From: Viola odorata
Lineage: Eukaryota; Streptophyta; Magnoliopsida; Malpighiales; Violaceae
Length of the DNA stretch: 64,000 bases
Direction of reading: 5' to 3'
NCBI GenBank assembly: GCA_963691705.1
Contig: OY829538.1
Location: forward strand, 52,975,151-53,039,150
A program made the translations under genes and the position numbers. Numbering within the stretch: position 1 is the stretch's first letter; the number at the start of each line of letters is the position of its first letter. Under the pieces are notes generated by a model. That model was not told the DNA's origin. It saw only the letters and a program-made list of their open reading frames with translations, and did not search any database. Positions 48,010 through 59,869 of the stretch are shown piece by piece.

Positions 48010-48272
48010 GTTTTGGGATTGAACTTCTCTAATTTTCTCTTGAAAATGACCAGTTATGTTAGAAGAATCTGAACTGTTCAATAAAATTGGATGGATCAGA
48101 TTAAAAATTTAAGTAATTAATGAGTTGACTACTTGTTGAATTTTATTAACCGGTCAACTTATTAATGATTTGAATTTTTAATTTCATCCGCCCAATTTTA
48201 TTAAACGGTTCAGATTACTCTAACATGACTGGTCATGTTCAAAGAAAAATTAGAAAAGCCGAATCCAAGGTT
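48010..48272. mobile_element. Foldback-type inverted repeat (~260 bp)
   Basis: Two arms of about 110-120 bp are imperfect inverse complements. In the left arm ATGACCAGTTATGTTAGAAG, in the right arm (inverted) ATGACCAGTCATGTTAGAGT, with matching TTCTCTAATTTTCTCTTGA / TTTCTAATTTTTCTTTGA outside. The whole can fold into one long hairpin. No target duplication identified. Confidence 0.65.
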
Positions 48273-48330
48273 TTGGGGGTTTACCGTGCCTTCTATGCTA
48301 GTAACTGTTGCTCGTTGGTGGTATTCCAAC

Positions 48331-48771
48331 TAGGGGTGGCAATATGGACAACTGTCCATATGCCCGTCCCGTCCGTCCATGTCCATTTAATAAATGGGTT
48401 GAGTTAGACCCGTCCAGCTACATATACGGACGGACGGACGGGACAAACCCAACGGATTCCCGTCCGTCCGTTTATTATTTAATTTTTAAAAAATAATTAA
48501 TTTCTTTAAAAAAAATTATATTTTTCAAAAAAATTACTCTTATTTTTCGAAAATAATACTTTTTTAAAAAAAATATTTCAAAAAATTAAAAAAATTCAAT
48601 TCCCAGAAAAAAATTATTATTGGACGGGAACCCATCCCGTCCGTCCAAATTTAGATGGACGGGTCTTGTCCGTCCATTTATTAAATGGACTTGGACAAGT
48701 TCGTCCAGTTTACTTATTGGACAAATGGGACTAGTGCATGGACGTCCGTCCGTCCCATATTGCCACTCCTA
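48331..48771. mobile_element. hAT-like element with GTCC/GGAC repeats
   Basis: Ends TAGGGGTGGCAATATGG and (inverted) TAGGAGTGGCAATATGG match at 16 of 17 positions; this terminus is typical of plant hAT-type miniature elements. The arms contain many CCGTCCGTCC / GGACGGACGG phrases that pair across the element. No matching 8-bp flanks were found, so the duplication may have decayed. Confidence 0.7.
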
Positions 48772-49100
48772 TGTACAAATGGGTGTTCTCCTTGGATATT
48801 AGCAATTTAGCCTGTCAATTTAGTTTCATTTGGGCAGAGTCAGTATATTTTCCTCTTCTTTGAATCTGAATAGAAGCAGTTACTCCTTGCTTTGCGAGGA
48901 TTTGCATGTCTTCTCTTGCTAGATAGCTGATTAATTACTATTTGTGACAAACTCATCTACTTTCTTTTTGGACGTTTTGAATTTCGATCATATCCGGTTA
49001 GGCATTTGGAATTTACTAATTTGATGATTTGAAGTCGAAGAAAATGAACTTGAGAGTTCTTGTTTCTTTTCCTTGAGAGTTCTTGTTTCTTTTCCTTCTG

Positions 49101-51242
49101 GGTTAAGTCATTTTTTGGCACCTGTACATTATTTGACTGACTCATTTGGCATCTGTACAGGTCAAGTGGTTTAAAAGGCACCTCTATTTGAAAGATATGA
49201 CTCATTTGGCACTCGCCATTGACTTCGTCTGTCCTCCACCGTTAAATGCGGATGTGGCACACCACGTGGCATTACATGTCATCAATATGATGACGTGGCA
49301 TGCCACATCAGCAAAAAAATATTTTCCCTTTCTCTCTTTTTTTTTTTTTTTCCTTCTCTCTTTTTCTTATCTTTCTTTCTTCACTCTCCTCTCATTTCTT
49401 TCACACGACCTCACTCTTTTCCTCTCTTTTTTCTTTTCTTTCTTCTTCCTCTCTTCTTCTCTGTTTTGTTTTCTTCCCTTCCTCTTTGCTCTTAGAACAA
49501 CAAAACTCCATACACACAAATACGCGGTGGAGAGGTGGCGGTTATGGGTAGTTGTTATGGGTTTGATTTTTGAGCGAGAAGGAGATGGGTTTTGTGTAGG
49601 GTTGTTCATCGGTTAGGGATAACCGAAGAACCAAAATTTCGAAACCGAACTTTCGGTAGTTCGGTTACGGAATTTCGGTTTCGGTTACTCAAAAATCAAA
49701 ATTTAATACGGTTCGGTTTCGGAATCTAATCGCAAAAGTTCGGTTAACCGAACTAACCAAACTTTTGTACACACTATATAATACATTTTTTTTACAAAAT
49801 TGCCATTCCCTCACCCTAATTCCTAATTTCCTAAATCGGCTCTCACTCTCTCCCTTTTGCTCCGCGCAGACCTCAATCCTAATCCACCACCACTTGCAAC
49901 CGCCTCATTCACCACCACGAGGTCCACTGGACCACCACCCACCGCCTCTGAGCTTTCCCTCTCCTCTCCTCGCTCTGTCGCTCAGTCCGTGTGAATTCCC
50001 ACACATCGTCTGTCGCTCTCTCCGTCTCCTCTCTCGCTCAGCCCATGACTCCGTCGTCACTGGTCAGTTGACGCTGCTTCCAGCCTTCCACCACTCACCG
50101 CCTCCTCCTCCAGTCCACTATTGGTAAGTTTTCTTAGAATAAACCCTAAATCCCTAATTTTGACTGTTTTTTGCCTTAGTTAGACATTGCTTATTGAAAA
50201 AAACAAGTTCTAAGTTTTTGAATCCACAATTTGCTATGTACTCAGCGGATGCCAATGGATTTACTCTCTTTTTTAATTTTTTGTTTAGACTGCAAATTTG
50301 GACGAGGAAACAAATTTGAAGATTAGAAAGGCGTTGGAAAGGACTTGGGATTACTTGACGCCTGAGAAAGCTGCTAAATTCCAAGGTAAATTTTGATTTT
50401 AGAGAGTATTTGCTATCCATATGTTGTTCCGGAATTAGAGATTATATGAGCAACTACCATGGACTGAAAGCACATCTTCTAGGAAATTCTGGATATTGCC
50501 ATGAGTAATATAATTTAATGTGTATTTTAACTTTGATGTATCACGACTCTTGCCCTAGTTTTGTTTAAATTATGGAGTTTGGATTGTACAATTTTGGAGT
50601 TTGGAATTTGGATTGCTTAATTATGTATTTGGAATCTTGGATTGTATAATTATTTGGAGTGTGCACTGTGCAGGAATGGATTGTATAATTATGCTACTTA
50701 ATTATGTATTTGGATTGTAGAATTATTTGGAGTGTGCAGGAATGGATTGTATAATTATTTGGAATTTTGGAGTGTGCAGGAAGGAATGGATTGTATAATT
50801 ATTTTGGACTTTGAAGTGTGCACTGTGCAGGAAAAAAAACAGGTTGTAAATTTCGGAAGTTCGGTTTTCCAAAAAATTGAACCGTTCTAAATTTCGGTTT
50901 TCGGTTTTCGGTTACTAAAACTTCGGTTCGGTTTCAGTTTTAGATTTTATGATGTTCGGTTAACCTAAACTGAAACTTCGGTTATCGGTTTCGGTTAACC
51001 GATGAACAACCCTAGTTTTGTGTGGTGGTTTGGTGGCAGCGGCGAGGGGTAGTTTGGGGGGAGGTGTGGGGTGGTTCGGTGTTGGGGCTGGATTGGGTGG
51101 TGATTTTTGGTTGGAACTGTGATGATGTGGCTGGGCATTGATGGTTTTAATTTTAATTTTGCAGACGAGTTTCGTTGGTATTGTGGTGATGATGAGTTTG
51201 GTTTTTGTTGGATTTTAGGGGAGTGAGGTTGTTGGCAGCAAT
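49101..51242. mobile_element. Second Mutator-like element copy, interrupted by hAT and LTR elements
   Basis: The left end (TTTTTTGGCACCTGTACATT, GACTCATTTGGCA, GTGGTTTAAAAGGCACCT, then CATGTCATCA-N3-TGATGACGTGG) follows the left end of the element at 21533 closely for about 210 bp. A long pyrimidine tract (49320-49495) and a GGTGG-rich part come next. A hAT element is inserted at 49597-51014. The body resumes at 51023 and ends abruptly at 51242 where the LTR retrotransposon begins. The right end is expected beyond the window. Confidence 0.75.
49597..51014. mobile_element. hAT element, 1418 bp, with perfect 8-bp target duplication and captured exons
   Basis: Ends TAGGGTTGTTCATCGGTTA and TAACCGATGAACAACCCTA are inverse complements, and GTTTTGTG flanks both sides (49589-49596, 51015-51022). 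Subterminal zones are full of TTCGGTT/AACCGAA phrases. There is no transposase. The interior has an exon-like segment ending before GTAAGT at 50125 and another at 50289-50385 between TTTAG and GTAAAT. The latter reads [20 protein letters not shown], then PEKAAKFQ, a plausible captured host exon that I cannot assign. Region 50580-50835 is a loose minisatellite of GGATTGTATAATTATTTGG. Confidence 0.88.
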
Positions 51243-54107
51243 TGTCGCACCCCCTTTTTCGTTGAAAACGAGTTTAAGGTTTGGGACGGATGCTAAGCAT
51301 AAATGGATGCTTCGCATAATACAATGAAGTCGCCACCCTAATTTTCTAAGGTTTAGGGAACCTAATCGTCATGGCATAAAAAAATAAATAAACTAAGGCA
51401 CAATGGTCTAAACCAAAGAACGATGGTTCGAGGTCGTGATTATGAACTTGGGAAGGTGTTAGGCACCCAAGTCACATCCTTTAGAAAAAGGTTACCGGTA
51501 TGCGAGGTGTTTTTGAGAAAATCATTTTTTAACATGTGATTTGGACCCTTAAAGGTGACGTTACATCTTAGCATTCGGGACTTGTTATTTCCGTTTGGGT
51601 TAGAGGGACGGGGTTACCATTTTGTTTCTATGCTAGAGCGGACGTCCCCCCTTTTCATCGAGCCATGCATGACTTAGTTACTACGTGATCTATCATGGTT
51701 GAAACTAGCAAAGTACATTTTTATGAATGCACATAGGTTGGTATGGACTTTGGAGCCATCATGCGTATCATTTAACAAGAAAAACAATTAATCTCATGGT
51801 AATTAAATGCGAGTGACGTAAACATGTAGGCATGTGGGTTGATTTTAATTGCTAACAATTCTATATGTCATGCATACGATTTGGTGGTTCTAGCGTTTCC
51901 TAAGTGGTCATGTATATGATAAGGATAAGGCTTTGGACCTTCGTGTGAACATACAAGGAAACGTTTTAAGGTAATCTTACCTTTTGGACGAACCCGAATC
52001 GACGACAATTGACATATAAGGTTTACAATTCTAATGGGCCGGGCTAGGCCCATACTTGGATTCCTAATTTTTTGGGACACTATGCATGCAAATATCTTTT
52101 ACGGAAATCATTTAAATTAAACAAAAGAAAGGTAACACGTACTTTTCGGTTGAAGATTCCAAATTCTACCTCCAAAATGAGAGTGTTAGTACGAACTTAA
52201 AAATAATAAATAATAAAAGCGCATACACCATTTATTTCATACGAGCGGTCATAAAGATAAATAAACATCATGTGAGCATGGCACAATTTTTACAACAAAT
52301 TAGCACGACACATGAAAAAACATCATACAAAATATGCAGTTAAAAAATCATGATAAAATTACATGGTTTAAACTTAAATAAAATCTCATGCATAAAAATA
52401 CATAAAGCATCATACATGTTATGCAATTAAATTCAAACAGATTAAACATGTCAAAATGGCATACGAGCAATTCAAGAGAGTTGACGAAAATAAATCGAAT
52501 GGGTTCATACGAAGGGCTGAAATTAAAACAAAAAGGAAAAGGACACATGGGCTTGGCCAAGCCAAGCCCATCAGTATTTTAAAACAAGAAAGGACGGGCT
52601 GAAGCCCGTCACCTTCTTCTTCTTCTTCTTCAACGAGAACAGCAACGTTGCTGTTCTCCTTCTTCACGTCGCCGCCCACCATGGCCGGCGACCCAAGCTT
52701 CCCCAAACCACCACGACAACTAACCAAAACAGCCCAGAAAAAACACACTCCAAAACAGCAGTACAACCCTTCAAAAACAGTAGATAAATAGCAAGCAAAA
52801 CGGCAGAAAAACAGCAAGCGATTTCTCGGAAAAGGGAAAAAACAACCAGGCACAAAACATCCCCGATTTATCACACAAAAATGCCTCCTAACGTGCAGGG
52901 AGGTAGCACGACTACCCTACGAACAAAACCTATCAAAAACTAGACCAATCCGTCCATAAACCATAAGCAATTTTAACATTGAAAATTAATACGCATTAAT
53001 GTCAATAATTCGTAATTAATTAGACCAGGCAGCATACATTTAAATTAAGGCAACATCCACGTTTATCACCTGATATAGAAGTGTTTAACATAGGTTTTAG
53101 CCGTTCATTGATTGATTAAGGAGATAAACAAAAATTTGATGAACATTCTAGAGAAAGAAAGCTTAAAATAATAATACTTACAGTCTCGTCTTCTTTGCTT
53201 GGTTCGTTGGTGATGAAAAGGTGCGTAACCCGTCCGTGAATTGTGGTGAACAGCTTGCTATTTATAGGCAAGAGCCGAGAGTGATATGTGTTGAAACAAG
53301 TGCGCATCGGCTTCGGCCCGGGTTTCAACGGCAAGTGGGAAAGGAGCAGTGAGAATGGTGAGCTGGTCTTGCATTCTGTGGCTGGAAAGAAATGGAACCT
53401 TCTGTTGACGGGAAAGGAAAGGATGGGTATGTGCAAATCTTTTAGCTTTGGCATTGAATGCTTGCGGTTAAGGAGAAAAATGATGAAAAGTAAAGGTGAT
53501 GGTTTGAAAAAGGGTGAGCCGTTGATTTGGCTTAAAAATAAGTCATAAGGTTTGAGCAAGCAGCTGAGACGAGGGCTGAAATTTTATGCATTAATGCATA
53601 TTAATTGTGGCACGAACGGGATATTTTCGGTTCGAGTTACGGTCTCGCTTGAAATAAAAATGAATTCGAACTGAAAGGACTACAAGGTGCAGAAAAATAA
53701 GACGAAATAAATGGCATACAATGAATAAATAGAAAGTTCGGTTTAACGTATTTATTTACCCTCTCGGAAATGTCAAAACGTTCGAACGCAAAATAAATGT
53801 CCTTACGACAAAAATTGAACGAAACTGAACGAGGTGGCATAAAAGAGAAAAATAGCACGTAATTATCAATTAAAGAAATTACGCATCCGACCCACGGTCC
53901 CGGGAAACTTACTCGGGACCGGTAGAAGTTCGCGTAAAGACAGTCGAAAGTACAAAAAAATGAGAAGGCACGAAATGACACGGAATATTAAACAAACTAG
54001 CCTAGGACCAAGAATCGATAGAAATTTGACCTAGACGAGCTATTAAATGCGGTAAACATAAAAATACGAAAATGTGATGACGAAAAGGCAAAATTTAGGT
54101 AGCAACA
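51243..54107 (-). repeat. 3' LTR (complete, 2865 bp)
   Basis: On the plus strand it begins TGTCGCACCCCC and ends TAGCAACA; in element sense it runs TGTTGC...GCGACA, with TG..CA borders. It aligns base for base with the repeat starting at 61487 except for point differences and one block present only in the latter. Open frames inside it (for instance at 52419-52874) recur in both LTRs but resemble no known protein. Confidence 0.88.
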
Positions 54108-54110
54108 GTT

Positions 54111-54122
54111 GCCCCCTCTTTA
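54111..54122 (-). other. Polypurine tract
   Basis: In element sense AAAGAGGGGGC lies immediately before the 3' LTR start TGTTGC, the expected position of the plus-strand primer. Confidence 0.7.
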
Positions 54123-54239
54123 CTGTCTGATCAAAAATACAGTGTAACTGAAATTTTTGATAGGCAGTAAAGACGGTTGCCCCAAGTCTTTACCATGTTT
54201 TGAATACATCCTAACTAGTTGAAGTGTGGGATTATGCAT

Positions 54240-54480
54240 GAATTGAAAGGTATAGTCGCTCAGGGAGGAGTAATAATTATGCAGAAAAGTAGTCGCTCAA
54301 GGAGGAGTAGTTTAGATATAATATGCGGAAAAGTAGTCGCTCAAGGAGGAGTATTTTAGATATAGTATGCAGGAAAGTAGTCGCTCAAGGAGGAGTATTT
54401 TAGATAGACAGGAATGTAAGATAGGAAAGTAGTCGCTCAAGGAGGAGTATTTTAGATATGCAGAAAAGTAGAATGTAGTT
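54240..54480 (+). repeat. Short tandem repeats with GTAGTCGCTCAAGGAGGAGT
   Basis: The phrase occurs about five times between 54252 and 54450, spaced about 40-50 bp, with some decay at the first copy. It lies in the non-coding 3' part of the LTR retrotransposon. Confidence 0.85.
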
Positions 54481-54639
54481 GAGAATTTCAGAAACAATGC
54501 CAATTGCGGGAAAATAAATGCAGACTACTCTGATATTGAGGGAGAATGCAGAAATGTAAATGACAACTTCTCTGATAGTGAGGAAAAAAGTAAATTGCAG
54601 AATGGTAAATGAAAATTAGAACGTACCTTCGGTCTGATG

Positions 54640-55640
54640 TTGGTTGATTGTAACGTACCTTTGAGGGAAATGTCTCTGATAGTGAGGAAGATGGTTTTCT
54701 CGAATAATGAGGATGGTTGTCTCTGATATTGAGGAAGTTGATGATCTCTGATAATGAAATCGGTTGTCTCTGATAATGAGGATGGTTGTCTGATGATCTT
54801 CTCTGATAATGAGGAGTTGGTCTTCTCTGATAGTGAGGAGATGGATGATCTCTGATAATGAGGACGTTGATGATCTTCTCTAATAGTGAGGAGATGGTCT
54901 TCTCTGATATTGAGGAGATGGATGATCTCTGATAGCGAAATCGGTTGTCTCTGATAATGAGGACGTTGATGATCTTCTCTGATAATGAGGAGATGGTCTT
55001 CTCTGATAGTGAAATCGGTTGTCTCTGATAGTGAGGATGGTGATGATCTCTGATAATGAAGAGATGGTATTCTCTGATAATGAGGACGTTGATGATCTCT
55101 TATAATGAAATCGGTTGTCTCTGATAATGAGGATGGTGATGATCTTCTCTGATAGTGAGGAGATGGTCTTCTCTGATAGTGAGGAGATGGATGATCTCTG
55201 ATAGTGAAATCGGTTGTCTCTGATAGTGAGGAAGATGGTTTTCTCGAATAATGAGGATGGTTGTCTCTGATATTGAGGAAGTTGATGATCTCTGATAATG
55301 AAATCGGTTGTCTCTGATAATGAGGACGTTGATGATCTTCTCTGATAATGAGGAGATGGTCTTCTCTGATAGTGAAATCGTTGATGATCTCTGATAGTGA
55401 AATCGGTTGTCTCTGATAGTGAGGATGGTGATGATCTTCTCTGATAGTGAGGAGATGGTCTTCTCTGATAGTGAGGAGATGGATGATCTCTGATAGTGAA
55501 ATCGGTTGTCTCTGATAGTGAGGATGGTTGTCTGATCTTCTCTGATAATGAGGAAAGTTGATCTTCTCTGATATTAAGGAGATGTCTCTGATATTGAGGA
55601 CGTTGATGATGTCTGATAGTGAAATCGGTGTCTTCCATTC
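54640..55640 (-). repeat. Degenerate minisatellite of TCTCTGATAGTGAGGA units
   Basis: About one kilobase is built from variants of TCTCTGATA(G/A)TGAGGA joined by short linkers such as GATGGT, GATGGATGA and AATCGGTTG. The minus strand stays open through it (frame 54880-55860), reading SLSE, TIRDH and HYQRR phrases over and over. Nearly all unit variants avoid stops in that frame. I treat it as repeat DNA, not a proven gene. Confidence 0.85.
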
Positions 55641-57965
55641 GGATGTTGATTGGATTTGTTTGATGGAAATCTATGACGGGGGCATTACAACGATTTCTTA
55701 TTGAAGACCCATGGGCGGCATGATTCCACTGAAGCATATCTGTGTCCTGCAAATAGGAAGGAAGCAAATACGAAGCAGTAACAGATAGAAAAAGAGAGAG
55801 CAAATGACCTTTGTGAGAAATATCAAATATTCCTACATTTAAACCTCGGCTTGCCCCCAAGTCTTTTGTTTAGAACGAAAATGACCTCTTTGTTTAAGAG
55901 AAAATCAACTCAAGTATATTTCTTTTTAAAAATGTTTGTTCAGTTTTCGTTATATAAACGTGATTGATAGAAGTCTAGATAACGTCTGCGTCTCGTTCAG
56001 GAAATAACGACCTCAAGAACAAGACTTTCCCACGACATGCAGCTGTAAGCAATCCTCACCAGATATTAGTGTTTGCGCTCACGCTCAGAAAACAAGGCTA
56101 TGTGTTTACACTCCTAAAAATGCAATAAACATAGCACAAAAATTAAATTTGCAATGTCAATCCGAGTGAATAGACTTCAAATGAAGATGCACATGCATGG
56201 GTCTGCTAATAATCAAAAGGACTTTGCAAGGAAGGAAGAAAGGAGGAAATTTGTAAAAGAAATGAGAGGTGCTGTGTTTTTTTTTTTTTTTTTTTTTTTT
56301 TGTGCAAAAAGGTTCGTGCTCGACGTCCGGTTGTGATGAAGACAAATTGTGGTGAACGATGCTCGACGATTTGATCGTGGTGAGAGCAAAGTGCATAAAT
56401 CCTTGAATCTTTGCTGGAGATGTTTCTTCTTGATAGTTTTGAGGGCACCGTGTCCAAGCTCTCTGATATTTGCAGGGAATGATCTCCTTTCCTTTTGAGA
56501 TCATTTTGCTGTTTGATGTTTGACAGTTTTTTTGGTATGTGCTTGCTTCTTATGTTGTTTTGTGTTCCTTGAACGCTCTCTTTTTTATTTTGATTCTTTA
56601 GATCCTTTTTCTTCTTTTGTTTTATTTTTCTTTTTCTTTTTCCTTTCTTCTTTTTTTCTTTTCTTCTTCTTCTTTTTTTTTTTTTTTTTTTTTGTAGATA
56701 CTAACAGCAAGTGAAGCAAGTGCGATTTCCTTTGTTTCGGTTCTTTCGGGCAAAGGCCTTTGATTGATTTGATTGATTTATTTCTTGATGATTTTTTTGT
56801 TGCCGCTTTTCCGTGCATTAGCGTAGACAATCATCCTTCAAGGGTTTCCTTGTCGTCCTGCTGGTCTGCCTTAGTGAGCCTTAACATGTTTGGTTGGCCA
56901 CCTCCGTCGAGCGCTTGCTCATTTGTGAGGAGTTTAGAAGAATGCTTTGAAGTTTTTGGGTAGAGTCGTACATGGTGTACAAAATATGTGTTTGAGGGAA
57001 AAAGGTTTAAAAATGAAAAATGTGGAAGAAGAGCAAAAACAAAGTCCAATGTCATCTTACCGTTATCCCATGTCTGACAGTTCATGTACTCAGGATATTA
57101 TGCAAATCTAACTAGCACCTAGTTTAGCATTTACACTCATGAACGAAAATAAGGCGTGAAGGCCTAAAGTGCTCACAGGGATATATTTTGTGACTGCTTA
57201 CATCTAAACATGTCATAGATATAAGAGTTAACAGACAAGATCATGCACGTTTATATAATTTTTATTTTTTATTTTTTATTTTTTTATTTTTTTAATGAAC
57301 GCCCAAGTTTAAAGCGATGAATGTGCTTGATTCTAAAACGTTCAAAACATGGGATTTTTGTTTTCCCTCTCTTCTTCCTTTTTAGCCCAAGTTGCACATA
57401 TATAAAGGGAAAATTTTGCGAAAACTAAGGATTTTAGCCAACGTTACGCACTCTTGCAAAAATGTAAATAACGGGAATTTAAAATTGCAAAAATGTAAAT
57501 TGCAAAAATATAAATCACAGAAACGTAAATTGCGGAATCGGAAATTGCAAAAATGTAAAAGGACAACATCCCTGAAAAATGAGCTTGGACATTTTTTGAC
57601 ACCTTCTTTTGGTCGTCACTTCACTCGCTTGCCCCCAAGTTGACAAGTCTTCGTTGCACTTCCTTGAAAAATGAGCTTTGACATTTTTCGACATCTTCTG
57701 GTCGTAACTTCACTTGCTTGCCCCCAAGTTTACAAGTCTCGTTGCACTTGAAATCAAGAGGGAATTTAAATAGTAAACTCACAGGAAAAAGATATCCTAT
57801 GATGTTGAATTTAACGAAGAAACAGAAATATTGAAAAGAACACGTGGGTTGCCTCCCACGAAGCGCCCTTGTTTATAGTCAAAGGCTCGACTATATACAA
57901 AAGTATTGTAGGCATCGCCACTAGATGAGTAAGCAGGACGGGTCCCTTGTGGGAGGATGATCATT
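55641..57965 (-). other. Non-coding internal region of the LTR retrotransposon
   Basis: This holds T-runs (56280-56303, 56672-56693), a pyrimidine tract (56580-56693), short AAAAATGTAAATTGC repeats (57455-57560), and two ~85-bp direct repeats (57575-57662 and 57663-57750, with CTTGCCCCCAAGTTGACAAG). The phrase GTGGGTTGCCTCCCACGAAG at 57845 forms a small hairpin near the gag end. No pol coding sequence is visible. Confidence 0.65.
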
Positions 57966-59546
57966 TCAAGAGCCGGTAGGAGTAGAGTCGGCGGTCGTGC
58001 TAGATCCTTTGGCTAGCTCTTCAAAAGCAAACCGTCCGCATTTGATCAATTGCCTAACCTTTCCTTTAAATGCCAAACAGTCTTCTAGAGTGTGTCCCTG
58101 AGCTCCTGTATGGTGCTCGCATGTAACACTAGGATCGTACCACTTCGGGTAAGGAGGTTGTGCTGGTGGAGTGGGGATGGGCGTAATTTGCCTAGCCGCT
58201 AAGAGATGCTCGTAAACCTCCCTTGCAGGGACGGGAAAGAATGGTTGCAGCCCTTGGTCCCTATGGTCACTGCGTTCATTTTGATCACTTGGTTTATTTG
58301 GCGGGTTGCCCGGTGGTGCGAAAGGTTGTTTGTGACCAGGTTGGTGTGAGACCAAGCTGACATCTTCCTTAAAATGGGGTGCTCTCGGAGGTGCTGTCTC
58401 TGGCGTGGAAATGACGATCCTTCCGGACTTAATTCCTTGCTCAACTCTTTGGGCTACTAGGACCATGTCAGAGAAGCTACTGGATGGGTTGGAGATGAGG
58501 AAGGTGTAGTAGGGAGCCTTAAAAGTGTTCACGAAAATTGACAAGAGCTCTTTGTCACTTAGCGGAGGGGAAATTCTGGCCGCTAGTTCTCTCTATCTTT
58601 GAGCATAAGTTTTCACAGATTCCTCGGCCCTCTTCTCTAGATCCTGCAGATCAGAACGGTCCGGTGCTACTTCCAAGTTGAACTTATATTGTTTAAAGAA
58701 AGCGTCAGATAAATCTCTCCAAGTCTTGATCCTTGCTCGGTCTAAACCCATGTACCAAGTCAAAGCATGCTTGGCCAAACTCTTTCTGAACAGATGGATC
58801 AGAAGAGGCTCATTATGTATCATCTCAGACATCTTGTTACAGTAGATCTTGAGATGAATCTTGGGGCATTCAATTCCAGTATACTTCTCAAATTCTGGGA
58901 CTTTGAACTTCAGAGGCATTACGATCCCTGGGACCATGCACATGTCGGCGGGACCCGTAGGGTCGAAGGGGTCAGTTCCTTCAATAGCTCTGAGTCTTTC
59001 TTCTAACAGGCTCAATCTATCCATGTTTGGCCTTTCCATGACGACCATGCTAGGACCAAGGGGTAGTAGGGGTTCTGATGTAAATGGTGGTTGCGTCGGA
59101 TTGACGAAAGGAGGACGAACTCCCGTAGGATCGGGGATCATGTCTTGAGTGTAGTGGCCCTGAGGAGGGCGAAGGCCTTGGGATCCCTGATGAATCTGAG
59201 TTTTACCAGGGTCCAAGGTGAGGTTGACTAAGGAATGTTGCAGAGCTGCAGTAGCTTCTTCACCTGTGTTGACTTCAGGATTTGTGGTGATAGGTCCGAC
59301 GAACGAACTATTCCACTGCCATTGACCCGTGGGCCCTAAGAATGACTGGGGTACCGAAGGTCCAGCTATGGTGGATGAAGAAGGTCCCATCATCTGAGTA
59401 GGATCAAAACCGGGTGGGAACTCTGAGGTGGCTTCATCACGCTCTTTTTCGGCCTGAGCGGCCTTCTCTGTAGTAACCCTAACCTGCTCTTCTAACTCCG
59501 CTATTCTAGCAGCCAATCTCTCTTCTGTCTTCGCTTGTTCATCCAT
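57966..59546 (-). pseudogene. Retrotransposon gag, interrupted by one stop codon
   Basis: Gag forms the cytoplasmic particle that packages element RNA. The frame starts MDEQAKTEERLAARIAELEE, a likely coiled coil (residues 1-45), followed by a Pro-rich stretch. The retrotransposon gag domain follows, with FEKYTGIECPKIHLKIYCNK, LAKHALTWYMGLD and TWRDLSDAFFKQYKFN. At 58593-58595 a TAG replaces the Trp codon usual after YAQR. The same frame stays open for another 209 codons, to a Cys/His cluster CEHHTGAQGHTLEDC and the final stop at 57966. The arrangement is typical of the Tat/Ogre branch of Ty3 elements. A single point change or base-call error explains the stop. Confidence 0.85.
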
Positions 59547-59869
59547 TTTTCACGCTTGAAGTCTAGTCACGGGGAGCCTAGGGGGAGTAGTTTTTCTTCG
59601 AAGAGCTATCGTTAACCTGAAAAAACGGAAAAAGGGCAATAAAAAGGTTAGTATCGGTGATGCGATCCCGAGGCCTCCACGCTGCTTATTCACTCTTCCG
59701 GCCACACTTTCACTTGATACTTTGAGGATGGACGAGAAGATGATACTTTGGTGAAGATATAAAGGAAGCTTTTATTCATTCCAACGACGCGACGCGATCT
59801 TGGATGCTACCAATGGAAACCCTTGAAGCAAAATGACGCGAGTAGCTAATGTTATCATGCTCAGAAAAT

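Noticed and set aside
52419..52874. Protein frame of ~150 codons repeated at 62970-63422
   Set aside because: It lies within both LTRs, which explains the conservation; composition is low-complexity hydrophobic with no known domain.
54880..55860. 326-codon protein gene
   Set aside because: It consists of minisatellite units; without evidence of selection it is better treated as repeat.
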